From: BOG-908 sp963795825
Lineage (GTDB): Bacteria > Pseudomonadota > Alphaproteobacteria > Acetobacterales > Acetobacteraceae
Direction of reading: 5' to 3'
Assembly (NCBI GenBank): GCA_963795825.1
Contig: CAWCIW010000001.1
Span: forward strand, 434,001-498,000
Length of the DNA stretch: 64,000 nt
The position numbers were made by a program, and so were the translations under genes. Below the pieces are notes generated by a model that made no database searches, was not told the DNA's origin, and saw only the letters and a program-made list of their open reading frames with translations. This document shows positions 51,705 through 59,804 of this stretch, piece after piece. Numbering within the stretch: position 1 is the first letter of the stretch; each line of letters begins with the position of its first letter.

Positions 51705-52675
51705 TGGATATGCATCCCCGCGCGCTGGAAGAGACCCGTTCGCAATTCGGCGGGGTGATCCCGAACGAGAGCGAGCTGACCGCGCATGTGCTGATCGAGC
51801 CGGGCAAGTCGTACGGGTTCTTCACCGACACGACGGTGTGCATCGGCTGCAAAGCCTGCGAGGTGGCCTGCAAGGAATGGAACAACCTGCCGGCCGACAA
51901 TATCGGGCTGACCGGGCAGAGCTTCGACAATACGGGGTCGCTTTCGGCCAATTCCTGGCGCCATGTGGCATTCGTGGAGCAGGCCGATCTGCGCGCGCCG
52001 AGCTCGGGCGGCGGGTGCGGCAATCATGCGCAGGATGGCGGCGTGCGCGGCAACGACCAGCAGGCGTTTCAAAGCGGCTGGCTTATGCTCAGCGATGTTT
52101 GCAAGCACTGCCATAACGCGCCGTGCCTGGAGGCGTGTCCGACGGGGGCGTTGTTCAAGACGGAATTCGATACTGTCGTGATACAGCAGGATATCTGCAA
52201 TGGCTGCGGGTATTGCGTGCCGGCGTGTCCCTTCGGCGTGGTGGATCTTAGCACCACGGACGGCAAGGCGCATAAATGCACGTTGTGTTATGACAGGTTG
52301 AAGGGTGGGCTCGAGCCGGCCTGTGCGAAATCCTGTCCGACGGACAGCATACAGTTCGGCGAGTTGTCGGATCTGCAGGAACGCGCGGCGAAGCGGGTGG
52401 AGACGCTGCATGGGTTGGGGGTGGGCAATGCGTATTTGTATGGCACGCCTGGGGCGCCGGGGGCGACGGGCGGGCTTGGGCATTTGAACGCGTTCTTCCT
52501 GCTCACGGACCGGCCGGAGCGGTATAATTTGCCGGCGGCGCCCACGCGGGCTTCGAATCGGGTGGCGCCGGCGCTGGGGGCGGGGCTGGTGGCGGTGGCG
52601 GGGTTGGCGGTTGCGGCTTTGGCTTTGTTTGCGGGTGGGGCGCCTAAGGGTAGGAAGAAAGGCCTTCTTTTCTGA
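51704..52675 (+). CDS. fdnH: Formate dehydrogenase beta subunit (four [4Fe-4S] ferredoxin)
   Basis: 323 residues from the ATG at 51704. The four-cluster motif set of FdnH-type subunits is present: CIGCKACEVACKEW, CKHCHNAPCLEACP, CNGCGYCVPACPFG and CTLCYDRLKGGLEPACAKSCP. A C-terminal hydrophobic helix (about 285-310, LGAGLVAVAGLAVAALALFAG) anchors it to the membrane. The last residues KKGLLF and the stop are encoded by the following repeat. It carries electrons from the alpha subunit to the membrane subunit. The NrfD-type gene follows in the same direction across the repeat. Confidence 0.92.
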   Translation: MDMHPRALEETRSQFGGVIPNESELTAHVLIEPGKSYGFFTDTTVCIGCKACEVACKEWNNLPADNIGLTGQSFDNTGSLSANSWRHVAFVEQADLRAPSSGGGCGNHAQDGGVRGNDQQAFQSGWLMLSDVCKHCHNAPCLEACPTGALFKTEFDTVVIQQDICNGCGYCVPACPFGVVDLSTTDGKAHKCTLCYDRLKGGLEPACAKSCPTDSIQFGELSDLQERAAKRVETLHGLGVGNAYLYGTPGAPGATGGLGHLNAFFLLTDRPERYNLPAAPTRASNRVAPALGAGLVAVAGLAVAALALFAGGAPKGRKKGLLF

Positions 52676-52830
52676 AGAAAAGAAGCAAAAGACTTTTGCT
52701 GTGACGCCTGAATCGGAGTGCGCGTAATTTCTGCAGCGGCGGGATTTGCGCAGCCTGCGCGGGCGCCGATGCAGCGGGGAACGCAAAAGTTTTTTGGTCC
52801 TTTTTTTCAAAAAAGGACTGCTTGCCTTCC
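52651..52830. repeat. Dispersed hairpin repeat, paired arms (B/A)
   Basis: Left arm B (52651-52712, loop TCTGAAGA) overlaps the 3' end of the beta-subunit gene. Right arm A is 52770-52830. The inner edge is GTGACGCCTGAA. It lies between two co-directional FDH genes. Confidence 0.9.
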
Positions 52831-52855
52831 TTCTTTTCTTTGATTGGTCCGTAAA

Positions 52856-53875
52856 ATGAACGTCCAGCCCCCCAAGATGCGCGCCCCGGACGAGAAACCC
52901 GAACGGGGCCAGGACGCGCACGACACCATCAAGCGCCCCGGCAAATGGGACGGCCCCACCTATTACGGCCGCTCGCAGCTCAAGCCGGCGCCGTTCAACA
53001 ACTGGGTTGTTGGCGGGTATATCGCGCTTGCGGGGTTGTCGGGGGCGGCGGCGATTATCGGTGCGGCGGCGGAGGCGACGCAGGGGCGCGCGGCGCGTCC
53101 GCTGGCTAGGCGCGCGCGGTATCTTGCGTTGCTGGCGCCGACGATCGGGTCTGCGTTGCTGGTGTGGGACCTGCATACGCCGCAGCGGTTTTACAACATG
53201 ATGCGTGTTGCCAAGCGGACGTCGCCGATGTCGATCGGGACGTGGATCCTGCTGGCGTTTACCGGGCCGGCGATGCTGGGTGGGGCGGCGCAGTTCGTGG
53301 CGGACCGGCGGCCGCGGTTGCGTTGGCCGTGGCGGGTGGCGCGCGCGGCGCAGGTGCCGGCGGCGATCGCGGGGTTCGGGTTGTCGACATATACCGCGTC
53401 GTTGCTGGCGGCGACGAGCACGCCGCTCTGGGCTGCGGCGCCGCAATCTATGGCGGTGCGGTTCGGGGCGTCGGCGATCGCTTCGGGGGCGGCGGCGCTG
53501 TCGTTGGGGGATTGCGCGCCGCGGACAAGGCGGGCGTTGGATGCGCTGAGCGTGGCGGCGCTGGCGGCGGAGCTTGCGGCGACGGTGCAGTCGCACCGCA
53601 CCTACAAGGCGGTTGGGGTGGAGGAGGCGTTGCAGGGCGGTTGGGGGGCGGTGGAGACGATTGGCGCTACGGGATTGGGGGCGCTGGTGCCGTTGGGGTT
53701 ACGGGTGGCGCGGCTTGCGTCGGGCGGGACGGATGGCGGGGTGGCGGCCTGGCTGACGCTGGCGGGGAGTTTGCTGTTGCGCGTGTCGATCATGGAAGCG
53801 GGGGATGCGTCTGCGGCGCGGCCCGAGGTGAGCTTCCGGTTCTCACAGCCGGAAAACCTGCCCAAACTGGCTTAG
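52856..53875 (+). CDS. NrfD-family membrane subunit
   Basis: 339 residues from the ATG at 52856. The first 60 residues are hydrophilic (KPGKWDGPTYYGRSQLKPAP), followed by about eight membrane helices. The NrfD pattern LLVWDLHTPQRFYNMMRV, then SPMSIGTWIL in the second/third helices, is clear. In related complexes (PsrC, NrfD) this subunit exchanges electrons with quinone. Placed after the beta subunit it probably replaces the cytochrome b gamma subunit of classical FDH-N, as inferred from context. Confidence 0.87.
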   Translation: MNVQPPKMRAPDEKPERGQDAHDTIKRPGKWDGPTYYGRSQLKPAPFNNWVVGGYIALAGLSGAAAIIGAAAEATQGRAARPLARRARYLALLAPTIGSALLVWDLHTPQRFYNMMRVAKRTSPMSIGTWILLAFTGPAMLGGAAQFVADRRPRLRWPWRVARAAQVPAAIAGFGLSTYTASLLAATSTPLWAAAPQSMAVRFGASAIASGAAALSLGDCAPRTRRALDALSVAALAAELAATVQSHRTYKAVGVEEALQGGWGAVETIGATGLGALVPLGLRVARLASGGTDGGVAAWLTLAGSLLLRVSIMEAGDASAARPEVSFRFSQPENLPKLA

Positions 53876-53904
53876 TCGCCAACGCGAGTGGCATCCAGCC
53901 TGCA

Positions 53905-53969
53905 CGCGACAGCACATAGCAAAAGTTTTTTGCTTCTTTTTTTCAAAAAAGAAGGCCTTGCTTCGCTTA
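53905..53969. repeat. Dispersed hairpin repeat, single arm (type B)
   Basis: GCGACAGCACATAGCAAAAG edge, GCTTCTTTTTTT-CAAAAAAGAAGGCC. It lies between convergent genes (NrfD-type and the large hybrid kinase). Confidence 0.88.
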
Positions 53970-53983
53970 TCTGTTTGTCAGCG

Positions 53984-56900
53984 CTAGACCCGTTCAAGAA
54001 CAGGCCGAGACCGTATCTCGGACAGCGTAACCTCGATAGCCGCAACAAGGTCTGCCACCAGGCCCGCCGCCGGTTCGCCAGAGCGTAACGACCGTTCGAC
54101 GGCGACGCCGCTATGGGCCAGCCGCGCGTAGCCCAGCATGCCGGCACTTCCTGCCAGCGTATGGACCGTATCCGCCAGTTGCGGGTTCGGCTGGCCGGGC
54201 GTTTCGGGGGACCCGAGCGCGCTCAGGACGCAGGTGCAGCGTTCGGCGATGCCGTTCAGATACGTGTCGATCAAGGCGGGCGTGAGGTATTCCATCATGC
54301 GCTCGACCGAGGCGGCATCGCGCACCGGGTGGTCGGCGCTTGCGCTGGGTTTTGCCGCGGCATCCTGCCGGTGCCGCCGATGCGGCCGCAGGGCGGCGGC
54401 GCGCAGCACCGCCTCGCACAGGGCTTTCGGCGTGTAGGGTTTGGCGAGATGCTCATCCATTCCGGCCTGGGTGCAGGCGACCACCTGTTCGGCAAAGGCC
54501 TGGGCGGTGAGGCCGATGATCGGCACGTGGCCGGCGGGCCCGCTGAGCTGGCGGATGCGGCGCGTCGCCTCGAGCCCGTCCACCTCGGGCATCTGCACGT
54601 CCATCAGCACCACGTCGATCTCGTGCGACAGCACGGCTTGCACCGCTTCCACGCCGGTTGCGGCGCAGACCGTGTCGTGGTTGGCGACGCGCAGGAAGGA
54701 GCACGCGATATCGCGGTTCATCGCAACGTCATCCACGACGAGCACGCGAAGCCGGCTCGCCGCGCCCTCCAGCGCCGCGGGTGCGGCGGCGGGCAGTGGT
54801 GGGGGTTTTGGTGCGGCGGGGCTTGCGGCGAAGAAGTTCAGCGGGAGCTCCAGCCAGAATATGCTGCCGCCGCCGGGATTGTCGTCATGGCCCATGCGGC
54901 CGCCCAGCAGGGCGGCCAGGCGCGAGGACAGAGCGAGGCCGAGGCCGGCGCCCTCCACCGAACCGGCGACGTCCGATTGCAGGCGCTCGAAATCCTGGAA
55001 CAGGCGGGCGTGTTCGTCCGGCCTGATGCCTGGCCCGGTATCGGCGATTTCGAAGCGGAGTGCCGCTTGCATGGTGCGCAGCCGCAGCTCCACGCGGCCG
55101 GACTCGGTGAATTTCACCGCGTTTCCCAGCAGGTTGAGGATGATCTGGCGCAACCGCATACGGTCGGTGACGAGCGATTTCGGTGCATCGATGTCCGCGC
55201 TGCAGGTCAGGCGGAGGCCTTTGGCGTCGGCGCGCGGCCGTACCAGGTCCAGGCTGGCCATGGCGATTTTCGCCAGGTCCACCTCGATCGGGTGCAGCTC
55301 GACATGTTCGGTCTCGATTTCCGAAAGTTCGAGTACGGAGCTGATCATGTCCAGCAGATGCGTGCCGGCGTCGAGCATGGCATCGACGCGGCCGGCCTGG
55401 GTTTCGCTCAGGCCGCCTTCGAGGCGGAGCAACTGCGCGTAACCCAGAATGCCGTTCAGCGGCGTGCGCAATTCGTGGCTCATGCCGGCGAGGAAGCGGG
55501 ATTTCGCGCGGCTGGCGCGGTCTGCCGCGTCACGCGCCTTGGCGAGGTGGCGGGCGGTGCGTTCGAGCTCGCCGTTGAGCACGCGGAGCTCATGCTCGCG
55601 TTCGGTGCGCTCGGCTTCCATCACATGCGCGTCCGTGATGTCCCAGTTCACACCGACCATGCGCACGATCTTGCCCTGCGCGTCACCATAGCTGCGGGCC
55701 ATTGCGTGGAGGTGGCGGATCGTGCCGTCCCCCCGGACGACGCGGAAGGCCACATCGTAAGGCTGCCTGCCTTCGACGGCCACGCGGGCGGCATCGCCGG
55801 CGCGCGCGCGATCATCCGGATGGATGGTTTGCAGCCATTCCTCGACGCTCAGCGTTCCGGTTGTGCGCTCGCGGCCGTACAGGCTGTGCATGCGGTCATC
55901 CCACACGATCACGCCGATGACGGGATCCCACTCCCAGATGCCGATGCCTGCGGTTTCGCTGGCCAGCACCAGGCGCTCGTTGGCGGCGAGGAGGGCCTGG
56001 CGCTGGGCCACCTCTTTCGTCACGTCCTTGACGGCGCCGATAAGCCGGACCGGCCTGCCATCAGCGAAGATGGCCGAGCCCACGCTGCGTACCCATGCGC
56101 GTTTGCCGTTGGCCTGGATTAGGGGCGCTTCGAGATCCCAGCCGCCTTCGCCCGCGACGGCGCGTGCGATCGCCGCTTCCAGAGGTGCGCGGCCTTCCGG
56201 AGCGTAGAACGCCAGCGCACCGCCCAGGGTCGGCGTGAAGCCAGGATCGGCGCCGTGTATCCTGAAGGTCTCGGTCGACCAGGCGACCTGCTCGGTGGCG
56301 AGATCGAGCTCCCAGCCGCCGACGCCGGCGAGCCGGCCGGTCTCATCCAGGAAGGCCTGGCTTTTGCTGAGCGCGGCCTCCTGTGCCTTGCGCTGGGTGA
56401 TATCCTCCAGCGTGCCGAACACCCATTCGGGCGAGCCGTCCTGCGCGCGGAGCACCACGGTGCCCTGGCCGCGTATCCAGATGACGTGTCCGTTGCGGTG
56501 CCAGGCGCGAAACTCGTGGTCGTAGCTCCTGGTGCGGCCGTCCGGAGCCGCGTCGATATTCTCGCGCCAGGTGGCGAGATCTTCCAGGTGCATGGCGGCG
56601 AAGGCGGCGTTGGCGGAGAATGGGGTGAGCTCGTTCAGGGTCCAGCCGAAAATGCCGGCATAGCGTTCGCTGACCTCCATCTCGCCGGTGGCGAGATTCC
56701 ATTCCCAGGTGCCGACGTTGGTGGCTTCGACCAGGTTCTCCAGGCGATGCTGCTTGCGCGCGAGGACCTGCTCGATTTCGGCTTTCTTGCGCGCGATGCT
56801 CCAGTTTTCCAGGGCGCACGCAGCCACCTTCGCGAGGCTGCGCATGATGGTGCGCTGTTTATCGTCCAGGCAGCGGGGCTCGTTGTCGATCACGCAGAGC

Positions 56901-57286
56901 GTGCCGATGCGGTGGCCATCCGACAGTATCAGCGGTGCGCCGGCGTAGAAGCAGATGTCCGGCGCGCCGGTGACCAGCGGATTGTCCGCGAAACGGTCGT
57001 CCGCACGGGCGTCCTGAACTTCGAACAGGTCGTCCCCGAGGATCGCGTGGGCGCAGAAAGAGATTTCCCTGGCGGTCTCGGCGATGCCTTCGAAACCGAC
57101 CTGCGCCTTGATCCATTGCTTGTGTTCGCCGACCAGCGATATCAGCGAGATCGGCGTGCCGCAGACGAGCGAGGCGGTTTGCACCAGGGCATCGAACTTC
57201 GCATTAGGCAGGCTGCCTAGGATGCTTAGCTCGTTCAGGGCGGACAGGCGCGCGGCTTCATCTGGCGGCACGGGCAGTGCGGTCAT
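53984..57286 (-). CDS. Hybrid histidine kinase with GAF, PAS, receiver and HPt domains
   Basis: 1100 residues from the ATG at 57286 (MTALPVPPDEAARLSALNE). No membrane helices. The order is GAF (about 20-165, ISFCAHAILGDD and ICFYAGAPLI), three PAS/PAC units (about 190-575), HisKA with His604 in GMSHELRTPLNG, HATPase (NLLGNAVKFTESG, DTGPGIRPDEH, GAGLGLALSSRL), a receiver with Asp896 in VLMDVQMPEVDG, and an HPt domain with His1042 in VHTLAGSAGMLGY. This is a complete His-Asp-His phosphorelay in one chain and would need an output regulator encoded elsewhere. The GAF with a CHA-like motif resembles light- or redox-sensing kinases, but no chromophore site is certain. Confidence 0.88.
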   Translation of the reverse strand: MTALPVPPDEAARLSALNELSILGSLPNAKFDALVQTASLVCGTPISLISLVGEHKQWIKAQVGFEGIAETAREISFCAHAILGDDLFEVQDARADDRFADNPLVTGAPDICFYAGAPLILSDGHRIGTLCVIDNEPRCLDDKQRTIMRSLAKVAACALENWSIARKKAEIEQVLARKQHRLENLVEATNVGTWEWNLATGEMEVSERYAGIFGWTLNELTPFSANAAFAAMHLEDLATWRENIDAAPDGRTRSYDHEFRAWHRNGHVIWIRGQGTVVLRAQDGSPEWVFGTLEDITQRKAQEAALSKSQAFLDETGRLAGVGGWELDLATEQVAWSTETFRIHGADPGFTPTLGGALAFYAPEGRAPLEAAIARAVAGEGGWDLEAPLIQANGKRAWVRSVGSAIFADGRPVRLIGAVKDVTKEVAQRQALLAANERLVLASETAGIGIWEWDPVIGVIVWDDRMHSLYGRERTTGTLSVEEWLQTIHPDDRARAGDAARVAVEGRQPYDVAFRVVRGDGTIRHLHAMARSYGDAQGKIVRMVGVNWDITDAHVMEAERTEREHELRVLNGELERTARHLAKARDAADRASRAKSRFLAGMSHELRTPLNGILGYAQLLRLEGGLSETQAGRVDAMLDAGTHLLDMISSVLELSEIETEHVELHPIEVDLAKIAMASLDLVRPRADAKGLRLTCSADIDAPKSLVTDRMRLRQIILNLLGNAVKFTESGRVELRLRTMQAALRFEIADTGPGIRPDEHARLFQDFERLQSDVAGSVEGAGLGLALSSRLAALLGGRMGHDDNPGGGSIFWLELPLNFFAASPAAPKPPPLPAAAPAALEGAASRLRVLVVDDVAMNRDIACSFLRVANHDTVCAATGVEAVQAVLSHEIDVVLMDVQMPEVDGLEATRRIRQLSGPAGHVPIIGLTAQAFAEQVVACTQAGMDEHLAKPYTPKALCEAVLRAAALRPHRRHRQDAAAKPSASADHPVRDAASVERMMEYLTPALIDTYLNGIAERCTCVLSALGSPETPGQPNPQLADTVHTLAGSAGMLGYARLAHSGVAVERSLRSGEPAAGLVADLVAAIEVTLSEIRSRPVLERV

Positions 57287-57426
57287 TTCGAACCTCGATC
57301 GGATGAGGCCAGAATGGGCTGTTAACGATAACAGACCGTTACCGTGTTGAAGGAAGGGTGCGAGGTGCCGGCAGTCGGCGCGCGGAGGGCGCCCGTGGTT
57401 CGCGGCGGCAGGCGGGAGAAGCTTTC

Positions 57427-57876
57427 TTAAGGGTGCTCCCGACGCGCCGTGTAAAAATACCCGGTGCCCATTGGCCACAACAGCGTGTTGGCGTCGATAA
57501 CCAGTGCGAAGGCGCACCCCGCGTCCAGGAATGACATGCGCGGCTTCAAGGATCCTGCTGGCAGATCGAGGCTAGCTCCTTTTATGCCGAAATCCGTATC
57601 GAGCTTTGCTTCGGTGTCGACCTCGAACACTTGCGGAGTCCGTGGCTTGCAGGCCCCCGATTTTTGATATGTCGAAATCTGGTCGGGGGAGATGGTGATC
57701 TTCGTCCCAAGCGCAGCGTCTGCCGCCTTCTGGTCTGCGGTAATAGGTGCAGCGCCCACGAGGCGGTCGACAGTCCATACACCGGCCAAGGACGAGAAGG
57801 TCGGCGGCGGTTCAGCGGCCAGGCAAGGCCATCCTGCGATCGCCAAAAGCATGGTCCAGGAGAAAGCCCGGATCAT
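57427..57876 (-). CDS. Secreted hypothetical protein paired with a lysozyme-like gene
   Basis: 149 residues from the ATG at 57876. The signal peptide MIRAFSWTMLLAIAGWPCLA is followed by a small beta-rich domain (FSSLAGVWTVDRLVG, LGTKITISPDQIST, VFEVDTEAKL and LWPMGTGYFYTARR). Its two mature cysteines (ACKPR and GCAFA) may form a disulfide. Its start codon overlaps the stop of the lysozyme-like gene (ATGA), so they form a translationally coupled pair. A role as inhibitor, immunity or accessory protein to the lysozyme is only a guess. Family not recognised. Confidence 0.65.
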   Translation of the reverse strand: MIRAFSWTMLLAIAGWPCLAAEPPPTFSSLAGVWTVDRLVGAAPITADQKAADAALGTKITISPDQISTYQKSGACKPRTPQVFEVDTEAKLDTDFGIKGASLDLPAGSLKPRMSFLDAGCAFALVIDANTLLWPMGTGYFYTARREHP

Positions 57877-58457
57877 GGCGTGTTGTATTGGCGGACTTCG
57901 CCATCTCGCCGGTTTACCAGGCCTTGGCTTCGGACGGCTGGACCTACGGCCTGCCCCTGCGCGTTGTGGTTGTGTGTATGTACCAGGTCGCCGAGCTGGC
58001 GGGCAACGGCTGCATCGTCGTTCTGGTTTGCGGAGTTCAGGAACGCCTGATTGTCAGCGCGACGCGTATTGTACGTTGCCGAAGCCAAGGCATCGAATTG
58101 ATTTTGGTTGAGCGCCCTGTCTGGCACTTGGTCCCGAACACGTCGGGCGGCCTCATCGAGGCGCTGCTGGAATTCCCGCTGGGCCGCGGCGCTATCCACG
58201 GTGCGGCGCAATTCGTCGGCGGTGCATGGGCCGGTGTGCGCCAGCAAGCCGGTGCCGTATGTGCAGTTGTTTGCGCTGTCGTTGTAGTATCCGCCGCCGG
58301 GGGCTTGGCCCTCGCGCTGCGCTACGGCCGCCTGGCCGGCGGCGCTTATGGTGCGGCCGGCGTTCTGACCGCCCGGTACAGCCGGAGCAGGTCTTGGCGC
58401 GGGTGCTGCTTGGTTTGGTGCCTGGCCACGGAAGATCACTCTCCGCCATAATTCCAA
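57873..58457 (-). CDS. Lysozyme-like (GH24-type) protein
   Basis: 194 residues from a TTG at 58457; a GTG six codons in is equally possible. A Pro/Ala-rich N-tail precedes the GH24 pattern: AAVAQREGQAPGGG (catalytic Glu), YYNDSANNCTYGTGLLAHTG (Asp and Thr of the E-D-T triad), then QNQFDALASATYNT and LVNRRDGEVRQYN near the end, as in T4-like endolysins. It would cleave the glycan of peptidoglycan. No signal peptide is seen, so export may need a holin-like or other route. It is coupled to the next secreted protein by an ATGA overlap. There are no phage structural genes around. Confidence 0.65.
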   Translation of the reverse strand: MELWRRVIFRGQAPNQAAPAPRPAPAVPGGQNAGRTISAAGQAAVAQREGQAPGGGYYNDSANNCTYGTGLLAHTGPCTADELRRTVDSAAAQREFQQRLDEAARRVRDQVPDRALNQNQFDALASATYNTRRADNQAFLNSANQNDDAAVARQLGDLVHTHNHNAQGQAVGPAVRSQGLVNRRDGEVRQYNTP

Positions 58458-58549
58458 ACACTACCTCAAAAGCAACGGTGCCGCCAAGGCGCTGGTAGAG
58501 TCCACACTAGCTAATTCCGCATGGGCGGGCGCGGCCGCGCATCGTCGCG

Positions 58550-58762
58550 ATGACGTCCTCGCCGGATATCCTGATCGCGCAGGATGCGATGTGGACGCTC
58601 GTGCTCGACGGTATCGTCGCGAAACCGGACGGGCCGGAGCGCATCGTGTTGATGGTGCGGGATTGCCTTGCCTGTAGCGCGCGGCGACTGGACATGCCGC
58701 TGGAGACGATGGGTTTCCAGGCGCTCTGCCCGGTGGCGTCCGCGCTGGCGAGCCTGAACTGA
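58550..58762 (+). CDS. Possible small protein, 70 residues
   Basis: An ORF with ordinary composition in a gap of about 317 bp: MTSSPDILIAQDAMWTLVLD at the start and a CLACSARRLD motif in the middle. No signal peptide and no family recognised. Support is only that the frame is not a shadow of a longer gene and the composition looks protein-like. The start lacks a strong ribosome-binding site. Confidence 0.35.
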   Translation: MTSSPDILIAQDAMWTLVLDGIVAKPDGPERIVLMVRDCLACSARRLDMPLETMGFQALCPVASALASLN

Positions 58763-58774
58763 CGGCAGCGCGGT

Positions 58775-59630
58775 TCACGCGGACCGGACGACACCCGGGT
58801 CGGGGCGGAACGCGCCGCCGCCGGCCGCCGCGCGCAAAGCGGCCAGGCGGGCGCCTTCCTGGGCCAGCAAATCCATCAGCCGCTCCGGATCGGTGGCGCG
58901 CAAGCCGGCGGCGCCCAGTTCGCCACCCTGCGCCACGACGATCTCGCGGCGGTTTTCCGCGATACCGGCCGCGATCAGGCGGGCCGCTTCGGCGGGGTCC
59001 ATGCCGGCTTCGATGTTGGCATCCGACGTGCCGCGGACGGCGCCGTCGCCGAGCAGGGCGTTGGTGGCGATCGCGGTGCGCACCGAGCCCGGCAGCACGG
59101 TGGTGACAGACACGCCGTAGGCCGTTTCGATCTCGGCCCGCAGCGCTTCGAAATAGCCGAGCAAAGCGTGTTTGGCGGCGCAGTAGCCGGTGCGCAAAGG
59201 CGAGCCGATGCGGCCGGCGAGCGAGCTGATGGCGACAAGGCGGCCGGTGCTACGCCCGACCATGTGGGGCAGCACCAATTGGGTGAGCCGGAGCGGGGCG
59301 AAGAAATCGGTTTCCATCAGGCGGCGATAGATATCGAATTCGGTGTCGAGCGCGAGGCTGCGCTGGCTGATGCCGGCGTTGTTCACCAGCATGTCGATCT
59401 GGCCGCGCCAGGCGATCGCGCGGGCCACGATGTCGGGGAGGTGTTCGTAGGCGGTGGCCTCGAAGGGGAGGATCAGGGTGGGGGCGGCGGTGGTTTCGGC
59501 TGCCTGCCGCAGCGCGGATTTCGTTACGGCCGGAGAGGATCAGGGCCCAGCCGCGCTCTCCGAGTTCTAGCGCGAGCGCCTGGCCTATGCCGGAGGAGGC
59601 GCCGGTTATCCAGGCGGTGGGTTGAGTCAT
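58775..59630 (-). CDS. Short-chain dehydrogenase/reductase (apparent frameshift)
   Basis: The start is the ATG at 59630 (MTQPTAWITGASSGIGQA). The cofactor motif TGASSGIG is at 9-16. After LILSGRNE (about 59520) the frame breaks in an AAA run. SALRQAAETTAAPTLILPFE continues one frame over and leads without further trouble to NNAGISQRS, the catalytic Ser in AISSLAGRIGSP and YCAAK. The joined length of about 284 residues matches classical SDRs. Substrate unknown. The single extra A suggests a base-calling indel. Confidence 0.85.
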
Positions 59631-59651
59631 TGGGCGTGGCCTTTTGGCGGG

Positions 59652-59705
59652 AAAGAAAGGAAGGCCTTCTTTTTTGAAAAAAAGAAGCAAAAAACTTTTG
59701 CTCCT
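59652..59705. repeat. Dispersed hairpin repeat, single arm (type B)
   Basis: GGAAGGCCTTCTTTTTTG-AAAAAAAGAAGC, AAAAAACTTTTGCTCC. It lies upstream of the SDR start, 22 bp from its ATG. Confidence 0.87.
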
Positions 59706-59734
59706 GGGCGCGCTGTGTGGCCGGCCGGCGCTTC

Positions 59735-59794
59735 GCGACTCCAGGGGGTTTGGGGTTTCCAACCCCAACGGGGTCCAGGGGCAGAGCCCTTGGC
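59735..59794. repeat. GC-rich palindromic element (GGGGTCC type)
   Basis: GACTCCAGGGGGTTTGGGG, TTTCC, AACCCCAACGGGGTCC, then CCAGGGGCAGAGCCCTTGG. Two overlapping hairpins, unlike the AT-rich family. I recognise similar GGGGTCC..GGGGCAGAGCCCC elements as common intergenic palindromes in Acetobacteraceae and relatives. Here it can terminate the YbhB-like gene. Confidence 0.7.
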
Positions 59795-59804
59795 CTTGCC
59801 TAGC

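Noticed and set aside
57873..58457. Prophage remnant around the lysozyme-like gene
   Set aside because: No integrase, terminase, capsid, tail or attachment-site sequence is found on either side.
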